Below the pieces are notes generated by a model. It ran no database searches and was not told where the DNA came from. It saw only the letters and a list, made by a program, of their open reading frames with translations. From a virus: DNA of 64,000 nt. Shown here in pieces: positions 56,852 to 63,932 of the stretch. Location: the IMG/VR virus record IMGVR_UViG_3300034022_000723, positions 52,520 through 116,519 of that record; one strand, given 5' to 3'. Position 1 is the stretch's first letter. The number at the start of each line of letters is the position of its first letter. Made by a program: the position numbers and the translations under genes.

Positions 56852-56859
56852 TATTTATA
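56852..56859 (+). promoter_or_regulatory. Late-type promoter element TATTTATA, four bases from ATG
   Basis: TATTTATA, CCTA, then ATG (56864). Third example of the short spacing seen at 40478 and 48158. Confidence 0.5.
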
Positions 56860-56863
56860 CCTA

Positions 56864-57184
56864 ATGAATAGGAAAGAGTATAGACGTTTATTACAAGACC
56901 CGAAGTGGAAGATTAAAGCGTCATTTATAAGAAAGAGAGATAACCACACCTGTGTTAGGTGTGGAAAGAAATCACACAGATTACAGGTACATCATACCAA
57001 ATACGAAGATGGTCTTATGCCGTGGGAATACGATAACAGCACATTGGAATCATTATGTTCATATTGTCATAAGAAGGAACATAATATTAAACCAAAGAAT
57101 AAAAGATTACCAAGAAAGAAAAAGAGTGTAAAAGAACCACAACCTATTAGTAGAGTTATTAAGGTTAGAAAATTAGATGAATAA
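56864..57184 (+). CDS. HNH endonuclease
   Basis: 106 residues. CVRCGKK and CSYCHKKEH provide the zinc cysteines and LQVHHTKYEDGLMPWEYDNSTLESLC the HNH core. Many phages carry such small nucleases, either for packaging or as mobile homing enzymes; here there is no sign of an intron or inserted gene, so a packaging or DNA-processing role is more likely. Basic tail. Confidence 0.85.
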   Translation: MNRKEYRRLLQDPKWKIKASFIRKRDNHTCVRCGKKSHRLQVHHTKYEDGLMPWEYDNSTLESLCSYCHKKEHNIKPKNKRLPRKKKSVKEPQPISRVIKVRKLDE

Positions 57185-57210
57185 TATTTGGATTATTCGT
57201 TAATATTTTT

Positions 57211-57219
57211 TATATTATA
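57211..57219 (+). promoter_or_regulatory. TATATTATA element before a GTG start
   Basis: TATATTATA, three bases before GTG at 57223; TTCGTTAATATTTTT lies upstream instead of a clean TTTTCATTT block. Confidence 0.4.
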
Positions 57220-57222
57220 CAT

Positions 57223-58065
57223 GTGGAAAATATTTGTAATAAGAAAATAATTAATTTTACTCCGACAGGTACGCAAACTACTCGTGAAAATTCATACGCT
57301 CCATTATTACCAAATGAGATAATTGAGGATGTTCATGAGGCAAATGAATTAGGAATTTCAATTGTTCATTTACACGCTAAAGATGAGGAAACATTAAAGA
57401 ATACATATAAAAAAGAAACCTATCAAAAAATAATAGAAGGGATAAAAAAACATTGTCCTGAATTGTTAATTTGCGTTTCATTAACTGGTAGAAACTTTCC
57501 CGAGTTAGAGAAAAGATCTGAGGTGTTGCAATTATATCCTGATATGGGTTCTTTAACAATGTCATCATTAAACTTTCCAACTGGTACGGCAATTAACGAA
57601 CCTGAGATGATTTTATCATTGATAAATGAAATGGAAAAGTATGGAGTACAACCCGAAATAGAATGTTTTGATTCTGGTATGTTAAATTATACAAATTATT
57701 TAATATCAAAAAATATATTAAATCCACCGCATCACATCAATGTTATATTGGGAAATATTTACAACGGACAATGTGATTTGAATACACTTTCATCAATTAA
57801 AAATAAGACACCAAATAATTCATATGTATGTTTAGGTGGAATAGGTTCGCAACAATTAAAGAGTACAACATATGGTCTGTTAGATTTTGACGGAATAAGG
57901 ATTGGACTTGAGGATAATCTTTATTATAGAGACAAAGAAAAAACAACAAACATAGAGTTGTTAAAACGAACACATAGGATAATGGATGAATTAGATATGT
58001 TTCACTACACATCAAAAGAATTAAAAGAAAAAGGATATGGAAACAGACATAGTAATATTAGGTAA
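57223..58065 (+). CDS. BKACE-family (beta-keto acid cleavage enzyme, DUF849) protein
   Basis: 280 residues from GTG. NFTPTGTQTTREN, then ISIVHLHAKDEET with the zinc-binding His-x-His, LICVSLTGR, DMGSLTMSSLNFP and PEIECFDSGML fit the TIM-barrel BKACE family. Known members condense or cleave beta-keto acids with acetyl-CoA. A phage copy is unusual. It overlaps an acyltransferase and is followed by an aminotransferase and two glycosyltransferase-like genes, so it may make an acyl or keto building block for a modified sugar (inference). Confidence 0.78.
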   Translation: MENICNKKIINFTPTGTQTTRENSYAPLLPNEIIEDVHEANELGISIVHLHAKDEETLKNTYKKETYQKIIEGIKKHCPELLICVSLTGRNFPELEKRSEVLQLYPDMGSLTMSSLNFPTGTAINEPEMILSLINEMEKYGVQPEIECFDSGMLNYTNYLISKNILNPPHHINVILGNIYNGQCDLNTLSSIKNKTPNNSYVCLGGIGSQQLKSTTYGLLDFDGIRIGLEDNLYYRDKEKTTNIELLKRTHRIMDELDMFHYTSKELKEKGYGNRHSNIR

Positions 58066-58672
58066 AGGAGATGCAATTGTTTGCATGATTTTAGATAACT
58101 TAAATTCCAATGGTATTTACGGTAATATATCAATCTACAATAATTTATCATTACCCATATTGAGAGAAATAAGTCATCCCGATTTTAATTTAGATGTTCG
58201 TGAAGATGTTGACATTAAACAATTTAAGAAATATGTTTTAGGTGTTTATGACCCTAAACATAAAATTAAAATTATTGAAACATTAAATCCTGAAATAAAA
58301 AAATTTCAAAGCATTTTATTTAATGATTTAGTAATTTCTAAAACATCTACAATAGGTATAGGATGCTTAATTGATGCAAATATTTCAATTGCGGCACATA
58401 CTAAAATCGGTGATTTTGTTTCAATAAACAGAAATGTATCAATTGGACATCATTGTAATATTGGAAAGTTTGTTTCAATAAATCCTGGCTGTAATATCGC
58501 CGGAAATGTTAACATAGGTGAAGGGACATTAATTGGTATGGGAACTAATGTTTTAAACACAGTTCAAATTGGTAAAAATACAATAATTGGTGCGGGATCA
58601 AACGTAACAAGAGACATTCCTGATAATGTTGTTGCATATGGTAACCCATGTAAAATAATAAGAAATAATTAA
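58037..58672 (+). CDS. NeuD-like sugar acyltransferase (left-handed beta-helix)
   Basis: 211 residues. An N-terminal Rossmann-like part (DIVILGKGDAIVCMIL) is followed by hexapeptide repeats (IGIGCLIDANISIAAHTKIGDF in parts, VNIGEGTLIGMGTNVLN, IGKNTIIGAGSNVT, VVAYGNPCKII), the layout of PglD/NeuD acetyltransferases acting on amino or sialic-type sugars. It overlaps the BKACE gene by 29 bases. Confidence 0.88.
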   Translation: METDIVILGKGDAIVCMILDNLNSNGIYGNISIYNNLSLPILREISHPDFNLDVREDVDIKQFKKYVLGVYDPKHKIKIIETLNPEIKKFQSILFNDLVISKTSTIGIGCLIDANISIAAHTKIGDFVSINRNVSIGHHCNIGKFVSINPGCNIAGNVNIGEGTLIGMGTNVLNTVQIGKNTIIGAGSNVTRDIPDNVVAYGNPCKIIRNN

Positions 58673-58673
58673 T

Positions 58674-59327
58674 ATGGCACAAGGAGTACATAAAATAACT
58701 GAAGATTTTGAAAAGTCACTATGTGACTACACAGGATCCCCACATGCAATTGCGTTGGACAATATGAGTAATGCATTATTTTTAGCATTATATTATGAAA
58801 AAAATATAAAAAAAACATTAACAAGTGACAGTGTAGATTGTCCATCTAAAACATATCCATCTGTTCCTTGTGAAATAATTCATGCTGGACTTAAAGTTAA
58901 TTTTATTCCTGTGGAAGGAAAAACAATTAAAGGTTCATATAGATTATCACCATCTAATGTTATCGATTCGGCATTAAGTTTTACCGCTAATATGTATCAA
59001 TCAGGAACACATATGTGTTTATCGTTTACTGGACCATATAAAACCTTAAAATTAAGTAAAGGTGGTGCAATTTTAACTGATGACTATGATGCAATGTTAT
59101 GGTTTAAAAGAGCAAGATTTAGTGGTAGAAGAGAATGTTCTTACCATGATGATAATTTTGATATGTTAGGTTGGAATTTTTATATGATGCCAGAACTTGC
59201 GGCAAGAGGGTTATTAATGATGAGTCAATTTTATAACTTGGATGGAACAAAAAAACAAAACGAGGATTTGGAATTACCATATCCTGATTTATCTAAATTT
59301 GAAATATATAAAAGTAAAAAAATATGA
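58674..59327 (+). CDS. Compact DegT-type aminotransferase-like protein
   Basis: 217 residues against a usual 370-400. DYTGSPHAIALDNMSNALFLAL is the phosphate-loop region, LSFTGPYKTLKLSKGGAILT holds the PLP lysine, and RFSGRRECSYHDD the helix after it. The C-terminal small domain is missing, although the gene is intact and followed directly by the next. It may be a minimal or non-catalytic form, or work with a partner. Confidence 0.72.
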   Translation: MAQGVHKITEDFEKSLCDYTGSPHAIALDNMSNALFLALYYEKNIKKTLTSDSVDCPSKTYPSVPCEIIHAGLKVNFIPVEGKTIKGSYRLSPSNVIDSALSFTANMYQSGTHMCLSFTGPYKTLKLSKGGAILTDDYDAMLWFKRARFSGRRECSYHDDNFDMLGWNFYMMPELAARGLLMMSQFYNLDGTKKQNEDLELPYPDLSKFEIYKSKKI

Positions 59328-60076
59328 GAGTTGACCAAGTTTATGTATCTAATTCAATAAGGTTTTTCAAAGACGGTTTATTAAAAAGATATAAATTAAA
59401 AGAATATTATGACATAAATAAACCGGCTTTGTTTTTCGGACTTTCGGAAAGTAGCAACTTAATTAAAGAACACCAAGGAATTAAAATACTTTTACCGTGT
59501 ACACCAAATGATTATCCTAATATTAGTAATTATGAAAATACTTTTTTTATATGTTCGGAGAATTATAATTTACCTTATAATGTTGTTAGGAAAAGTATCA
59601 CTCCCGAGATTAAAGATTATAGTATGTTTACTCCAAATGTTTTGGGGGATAAAGTTTATTATTATAGTGGATTTAAACACGGATGGAATTGGAAAAATAA
59701 TATTATAGACGAAATACAGAAAAATATTAATTTTGAAATAATCACAACATCACATGAGAATTTAAAAGATTATTATGATATAAAACATCTTAAAGATAAT
59801 TTTTATGATAAATGTTTTTTAAATTTAAATTTTAGTGGTGGCAATGGTTTAGCAACTGTAAAGGAATTAGGATTAATGGGTAGAAAAACTGTCTTTAAAT
59901 CAGGACATAAAAATAACATACAGAGGTTGGAATTTCCCAATTTCATTAATTATTCTTCAATTGAAGATGTTATTGAAATTATTGAAAACGAAAGTAAAAA
60001 AATTGGAACAATACAACCTTCCATAGATGCGCATAATGTTGGTGATGAATGGCTTAATTTAAATTATTGGTTATAA
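59324..60076 (+). CDS. GT-B glycosyltransferase-like protein (weak)
   Basis: 250 residues. FNLNFSGGNGLATVKELGLMGRKTVF is like the donor-binding Gly/Glu/Gly turn of GT-B enzymes, shortened, but the catalytic residues are not clear. The N-terminal half is alpha/beta. Overlaps the aminotransferase by four bases, so it likely works with that cluster. Confidence 0.45.
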   Translation: MRVDQVYVSNSIRFFKDGLLKRYKLKEYYDINKPALFFGLSESSNLIKEHQGIKILLPCTPNDYPNISNYENTFFICSENYNLPYNVVRKSITPEIKDYSMFTPNVLGDKVYYYSGFKHGWNWKNNIIDEIQKNINFEIITTSHENLKDYYDIKHLKDNFYDKCFLNLNFSGGNGLATVKELGLMGRKTVFKSGHKNNIQRLEFPNFINYSSIEDVIEIIENESKKIGTIQPSIDAHNVGDEWLNLNYWL

Positions 60077-60086
60077 AATTAAAAAA

Positions 60087-61037
60087 ATGAAAGATTTAAT
60101 TGTAATAACGGCACATTGCCCAACTGAAGAACAAGAATTAGAATTGGAAAAATGTATCAACTCAGTAGTTGGTATGGACGCACATATCCTATTAATTTCA
60201 CACACTCACATTCCAATACATATACAGAAAAAATGTAATTATTATGTGTATGATTATAATAACGAGACATCAACTGACCATAATTTAATTGGATATAAAC
60301 ATTACAGATTTGACGGTAAAATAATTCAATCAAAATTTTTTCATAAAACATTTTATGGGTTTGCTATTTATAGAATGTTTTGTATTGCCAGTCAAATTGC
60401 AATAAATTTTGGTTATGAAAATATACACTACATTGAATATGATTGTGAGTTATTAGATAAAAATTTAATTAATGAAAATAGTAAATTACTTGAAAATTAT
60501 GACTCGGTAATTTATACCGATAATGGAAAAGAAAATGGGTTTTTATTTGGTTCATTTAAATCATTTAAAGTTAAAACGTTACCTGAAAATTTTAAAAATT
60601 ATAACAAATCATTTATTGAAGATGAAATAAAGAAATCTGAAATTAAACATTTGGAGTTTTTTAGTAAAAATCTTTTCACAAACTCAGGTAAAGTTTTTTT
60701 CGGTAATGAACCCTCAAACGAAAGATTTAAAAGAGGTAAATGGTTTTATAATAGAGATTTACATTATACTTTTTTTTATAATCCATTAGATAAAACTTTA
60801 AATATTTTTTATAATTCACAAAAAGATAAAATTGAAAAAATTTTTGTGATGGTTAATAATCAAAAAACAGTAAAGATTGAAATACAACCAAATTGTTGGT
60901 ATATTAAACCATTGGGTATTTTTGATGAAATAAACAATGTTAGAATAGATAATTCAGAAAAGATAATTTATGAGTTATCTTTTGATAAAGAATTTAGAGA
61001 TTTTTTTAAAATAAATTCATACATTTCAAATGAATAA
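60087..61037 (+). CDS. GT-A glycosyltransferase-like protein (weak)
   Basis: 316 residues. DLIVITAHCPTEEQELELEKC opens a GT2-like fold and NIHYIEYDCELL is a possible metal-binding acidic motif. The C-terminal 80 residues are beta-rich and may bind a substrate. The last of the five-gene cluster starting with BKACE. Confidence 0.5.
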   Translation: MKDLIVITAHCPTEEQELELEKCINSVVGMDAHILLISHTHIPIHIQKKCNYYVYDYNNETSTDHNLIGYKHYRFDGKIIQSKFFHKTFYGFAIYRMFCIASQIAINFGYENIHYIEYDCELLDKNLINENSKLLENYDSVIYTDNGKENGFLFGSFKSFKVKTLPENFKNYNKSFIEDEIKKSEIKHLEFFSKNLFTNSGKVFFGNEPSNERFKRGKWFYNRDLHYTFFYNPLDKTLNIFYNSQKDKIEKIFVMVNNQKTVKIEIQPNCWYIKPLGIFDEINNVRIDNSEKIIYELSFDKEFRDFFKINSYISNE

Positions 61038-61065
61038 ATTCAAATTTTATAATTAAAAAATTAGA

Positions 61066-61302
61066 TTAACCATTTTCATTTAATCGTTGAGTCAATTCAT
61101 TAGTTAATATACGAATCCATTCGTCTTTTGTTTTCCCATTGTATGGGTCGGGTATTTCGGTTAGACCCACGCCACGTAAACATAAAATAGTGTTCTGAAT
61201 GTGACTAGAGGTCATATAAAAAATAGGTGTATCCCGACCATTTTGAGACCTCCAACAGACATTCCTATCAAATATTTCCCCCCTTAAGAATTTAAACTCC
61301 AT
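61066..61302 (-). CDS. FKFLRG-motif small protein
   Basis: 78 residues from the ATG at 61302, which has a host-type promoter directly before it; an upstream in-frame start would overlap that promoter. It begins MEFKFLRGEIFD, an N-terminal example of the FKFF/L-x-G motif. The rest is polar with a conserved-looking DPYNGKTKDEWIRIL helix. Divergent from the 26-residue gene at 61358. Confidence 0.6.
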   Translation of the reverse strand: MEFKFLRGEIFDRNVCWRSQNGRDTPIFYMTSSHIQNTILCLRGVGLTEIPDPYNGKTKDEWIRILTNELTQRLNENG

Positions 61303-61305
61303 AAA

Positions 61306-61353
61306 CAAAGATAAGATTAATTTTGTATATTCCAAATAATATCCTTATCTTTG
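61306..61353. promoter_or_regulatory. Divergent overlapping host-type promoters
   Basis: Plus: TTTG at 61322, TATCTTTG at 61346-61353, ATG at 61358. Minus: TATCTTTG at 61313-61306 and TTTGG on the opposite strand across the shared TTTTGTATATTCCAAA block, ATG at 61302. Both -33 boxes lie in the same 16 bases, so only one RNA polymerase could bind at a time. Confidence 0.7.
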
Positions 61354-61357
61354 TTAT

Positions 61358-61438
61358 ATGAATATATCAATAACTTTATCGTTGGTTCTTTTACTTCTCC
61401 CTTATGAGATGGAAAAAACCATAAACAAATTAAATTAA
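61358..61438 (+). CDS. Tiny hydrophobic peptide
   Basis: 26 residues: a hydrophobic stretch (ITLSLVLLLLPY) and a polar end. Supported by a strong host-type promoter four bases before the ATG rather than by homology. Could be a membrane peptide. Confidence 0.45.
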   Translation: MNISITLSLVLLLLPYEMEKTINKLN

Positions 61439-61460
61439 AAGATATAAAAATTTATAAAAT

Positions 61461-61712
61461 ATGATATTCATTTTATTCTACATAATAGGATTTATCCTAA
61501 CACTAACATTCTTAAAGTTATTCGGTAAGAAGATGGAGATTGATTATGACCCACCACACGATGAGGATTATGACGACTATAAAAATAATGCTGAGGCCTA
61601 TCTATTCTTTTCATTGAGTTGGTTTGTAACGGCACCAATGTTTATTGTTGTTGCAACGATTCAGTTGTTATATAAATTCACCCAATGGTTTATGAAATAC
61701 CCAAACGTTTAA
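61461..61712 (+). CDS. Small two-helix membrane protein
   Basis: 83 residues. Two transmembrane helices (IFILFYIIGFILTLTFLKLF and LFFSLSWFVTAPMFIVVATIQLL) flank an acidic loop (DYDPPHDEDYDDY). Next gene has the same plan. Confidence 0.6.
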   Translation: MIFILFYIIGFILTLTFLKLFGKKMEIDYDPPHDEDYDDYKNNAEAYLFFSLSWFVTAPMFIVVATIQLLYKFTQWFMKYPNV

Positions 61713-61713
61713 T

Positions 61714-61914
61714 ATGATACTACTAATATACTGGATACTAACAACAATATATGGAACATATTGGTTGGTTAAACACCCATCAGACAGAAGATACGAGGAT
61801 GATGATGAATTTACATTATTGGAAGTTATTGCTAAGACCGTTCCTGCCGCATTATTATCGTGGCTATTTGTCCCAATGTTTTTATTACATCAAATTAAAT
61901 TTAAAAGAAGGTGA
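61714..61914 (+). CDS. Small two-helix membrane protein
   Basis: 66 residues with the same topology as the preceding gene: an N-terminal helix (ILLIYWILTTIYGTYWLV), an acidic loop (RRYEDDDEF) and a second helix (TVPAALLSWLFVPMFLL). Perhaps an old duplication. Overlaps the next gene by four bases (GTGA). Confidence 0.6.
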   Translation: MILLIYWILTTIYGTYWLVKHPSDRRYEDDDEFTLLEVIAKTVPAALLSWLFVPMFLLHQIKFKRR

Positions 61915-62084
61915 TTGAATTTAAATTTCTTAATGAGAACACAGACAATCGACCCAAAACAAGGGACGAGGTACTTATTATAGTTAGAGATAACCTAAAC
62001 ATACTATTCGATGGGAATTATAGAAATCATGTTGATATAGACGACATCGTTGAACAAGTGTGTAGAAATTTAAGAATAGAATAA
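61911..62084 (+). CDS. FKFL-motif small protein (GTG start)
   Basis: 57 residues from GTG, coupled to the preceding gene by a four-base overlap. It begins MIEFKFLNENTDN, another motif head, followed by a helix (DEVLIIVRDNLNILF) and an acidic end. No other domain. Confidence 0.55.
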   Translation: MIEFKFLNENTDNRPKTRDEVLIIVRDNLNILFDGNYRNHVDIDDIVEQVCRNLRIE

Positions 62085-62085
62085 A

Positions 62086-62274
62086 ATGGATGTATTAGAA
62101 CAATACGAAAGGTATAATAAAATATATCAGATTGAATTAAGAGAAGTTGCGACACCATATCATTTACAACTTATGAAAGAGATTGATATGTTGGAGAAAT
62201 TAACAATAGATGAATTTAAAGAAAAGTTAAACAACCCTGAATTTAAAAAGAAATATGGGACTCTCAACATTTAG
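62086..62274 (+). CDS. Hypothetical helical protein
   Basis: 62 residues, highly charged and helical (YERYNKIYQIELREV, IDEFKEKLNNPEFKKKYG). No known family. It overlaps the next gene by 20 bases and follows the previous one after one base. Confidence 0.55.
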   Translation: MDVLEQYERYNKIYQIELREVATPYHLQLMKEIDMLEKLTIDEFKEKLNNPEFKKKYGTLNI

Positions 62275-62704
62275 ATTTTTAAGGGGAATAATCAGTGCAA
62301 GAATAGTTAACATAGAAGAAAGATTAACATTAGCACAACCAAGATATCCAAGGATACCTATGGGTCAAATTCCATATCCTGAAAATTGTGAAACACCAGG
62401 AGAAAAAAGAACATTTAGATTAGGATGGAGAGCTTGTGAAAGAGGTATGGAGATACATGAAAACCTATACAGTAATCAAGAAAATTTAATTTATTCATTA
62501 CATAGAATATGGGAAAGTGGATATCTTGAATGTTTTCTTCACCACCCATCAAGACAAATACAACCAACCGATGAGGAGTCTTATCAGGAGGGATGGGCAA
62601 CCGCTCAATTAGGTCTCCCATTAAACGAAAACCCACATACATACGGGTCACATCAATTTAATATGTGGTATGTGGGGTGGAATGACTTTGTGGATAACCA
62701 TTAG
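62255..62704 (+). CDS. FRFLRG-motif protein with RMF/CrpP-like segment
   Basis: 149 residues. Head GLSTFRFLRGI. In the C-terminal half EGWATAQLGLPLNENPHTYG and MWYVGWNDF give the GW-x-A...G...NP...W-x-x-GW pattern of ribosome modulation factor/CrpP-like domains common in phages. An earlier FRLGWRACERGM is a half copy. The domain's target (ribosome or other) is unknown. Confidence 0.6.
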   Translation: MGLSTFRFLRGIISARIVNIEERLTLAQPRYPRIPMGQIPYPENCETPGEKRTFRLGWRACERGMEIHENLYSNQENLIYSLHRIWESGYLECFLHHPSRQIQPTDEESYQEGWATAQLGLPLNENPHTYGSHQFNMWYVGWNDFVDNH

Positions 62705-62708
62705 AATA

Positions 62709-62740
62709 TTTCGTATATTCAAACTAATATCTTATATTTG
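62709..62740 (+). promoter_or_regulatory. Host-type promoter, leaderless
   Basis: TTTC at 62709, 20 bases, TATATTTG at 62733-62740, four bases to the ATG at 62745. Confidence 0.65.
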
Positions 62741-62744
62741 TATC

Positions 62745-63206
62745 ATGACCGACGCTCAAATAGTAATATCAGTAATTTTTGCTGTGATATTTTTCGTAAT
62801 TCTTATCTTTAATGTGGTTTCATACCCAAACGTGAAATTATATAAAAAGAAATATGATGAGTTGGAACGCGGTGTGTATAAGTATGAACCAGCAGAACAT
62901 ACTGAATCAAATTATTTTTATCTATACAGTTATGATATTACTACCTTAACATTTACTCGCACCGATGTTGCTATTATATTCTTTTTAGATGGTGATATAA
63001 AACTAACGGATAATTCATACATACACAAAAGTCATTTGTTTATGTCGTTTGTTAAATGGTATCATTGGAGAAAGTTTCAAAAGTTAAAAGATGAGTTGGT
63101 TGAGACATATAATATTAGAAATCAAAGAGGTCGTTATGAACAATCCCATCAGGAACGATATATGAAACAACAGAACAAATTAGATTTTAAATTTTTTAGA
63201 GGATGA
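62745..63206 (+). CDS. Membrane-anchored protein with C-terminal FKFFRG
   Basis: 153 residues from the ATG at 62745; an in-frame ATG at 62670 lies inside the preceding gene and before the promoter. One N-terminal helix (IVISVIFAVIFFVILIFNVV), a soluble part with aromatic strands, then a basic helical end closing in LDFKFFRG. This is the second C-terminal copy of the motif. The last four bases overlap the next gene. Confidence 0.62.
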   Translation: MTDAQIVISVIFAVIFFVILIFNVVSYPNVKLYKKKYDELERGVYKYEPAEHTESNYFYLYSYDITTLTFTRTDVAIIFFLDGDIKLTDNSYIHKSHLFMSFVKWYHWRKFQKLKDELVETYNIRNQRGRYEQSHQERYMKQQNKLDFKFFRG

Positions 63207-63667
63207 TAAAACCATTTAAATTTTTTGAAGGTAGAATAAAAAGGTTGTATCATTATAATGCTCCGTACATATCATTGCTACGAACTCCGCCAGGTAGTTA
63301 TTACGATAGAACAATTAATCCAGATTTGTATGGTGGAGTAAGATTGAGTGAGTTATCAGATAGAGTTCAACAAATAGTGAGAAGTCCAGAATATATACCA
63401 GCAGGTTATGTTCAAGTGCCAATACCACAAACTTTTTATGATGGATTTGTTATCAGTCGTGTAAGAACTAAAATGAGACGAAATATAAGTTGGAGAGGGT
63501 ATGAAACTTCTATACAAGAAAGAAATGGTGAGGTAATAATATTAAAGATTGTAAGTGGAATTAATATTGGTGGAATGTTTCACATAGTTTATTTAATTAC
63601 AAGAGACGGGAATACTGAAAATTATAGAGTAAGTGTCCCATTAGTCAATTTACAAAGAAGAGGATAA
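63203..63667 (+). CDS. FKFFEG-motif protein
   Basis: 154 residues: head IKPFKFFEGRIKRLYHY, then a beta-rich body with many Arg and Tyr (VPIPQTFYDGFVISRVRTKM). The next motif gene at 63916 begins almost the same way (FKFFEGRPKRLYHY), so the two are paralogues over at least 14 residues. Confidence 0.6.
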   Translation: MIKPFKFFEGRIKRLYHYNAPYISLLRTPPGSYYDRTINPDLYGGVRLSELSDRVQQIVRSPEYIPAGYVQVPIPQTFYDGFVISRVRTKMRRNISWRGYETSIQERNGEVIILKIVSGINIGGMFHIVYLITRDGNTENYRVSVPLVNLQRRG

Positions 63668-63668
63668 T

Positions 63669-63932
63669 ATGGCAAAAGCAAGAAAGATTTTATCAAACAC
63701 TATAAGTGAATTGTTAAAAGAAACATCGTTGGAAACAAGAATTAAAATGTCATGTTGGTTTATGATTAACAATCTTATTCATGAATCAGGCGCAAGAGAA
63801 GAAGCTGCGTGGGATGAAACAAATCCAAAAGACATTGAGATGATGAAACTATTGGATGATAAAACAAAAGAACTAACGGAAACAATATTAAGAAATATTA
63901 AAGAATGGGAAGAAGATGGTAAACCAATTTAA
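63669..63932 (+). CDS. Hypothetical helical protein
   Basis: 87 residues, all-helical and charged (ARKILSNTISELLKETSLETR, DKTKELTETILRNIKEWEED). No family known. It overlaps the next gene by 17 bases. Confidence 0.58.
   Translation: MAKARKILSNTISELLKETSLETRIKMSCWFMINNLIHESGAREEAAWDETNPKDIEMMKLLDDKTKELTETILRNIKEWEEDGKPI

Noticed and set aside
56864-57184. Homing endonuclease in a group I intron
   Set aside because: The HNH gene lies between complete genes; no split gene or intron-like RNA structure was seen around it.
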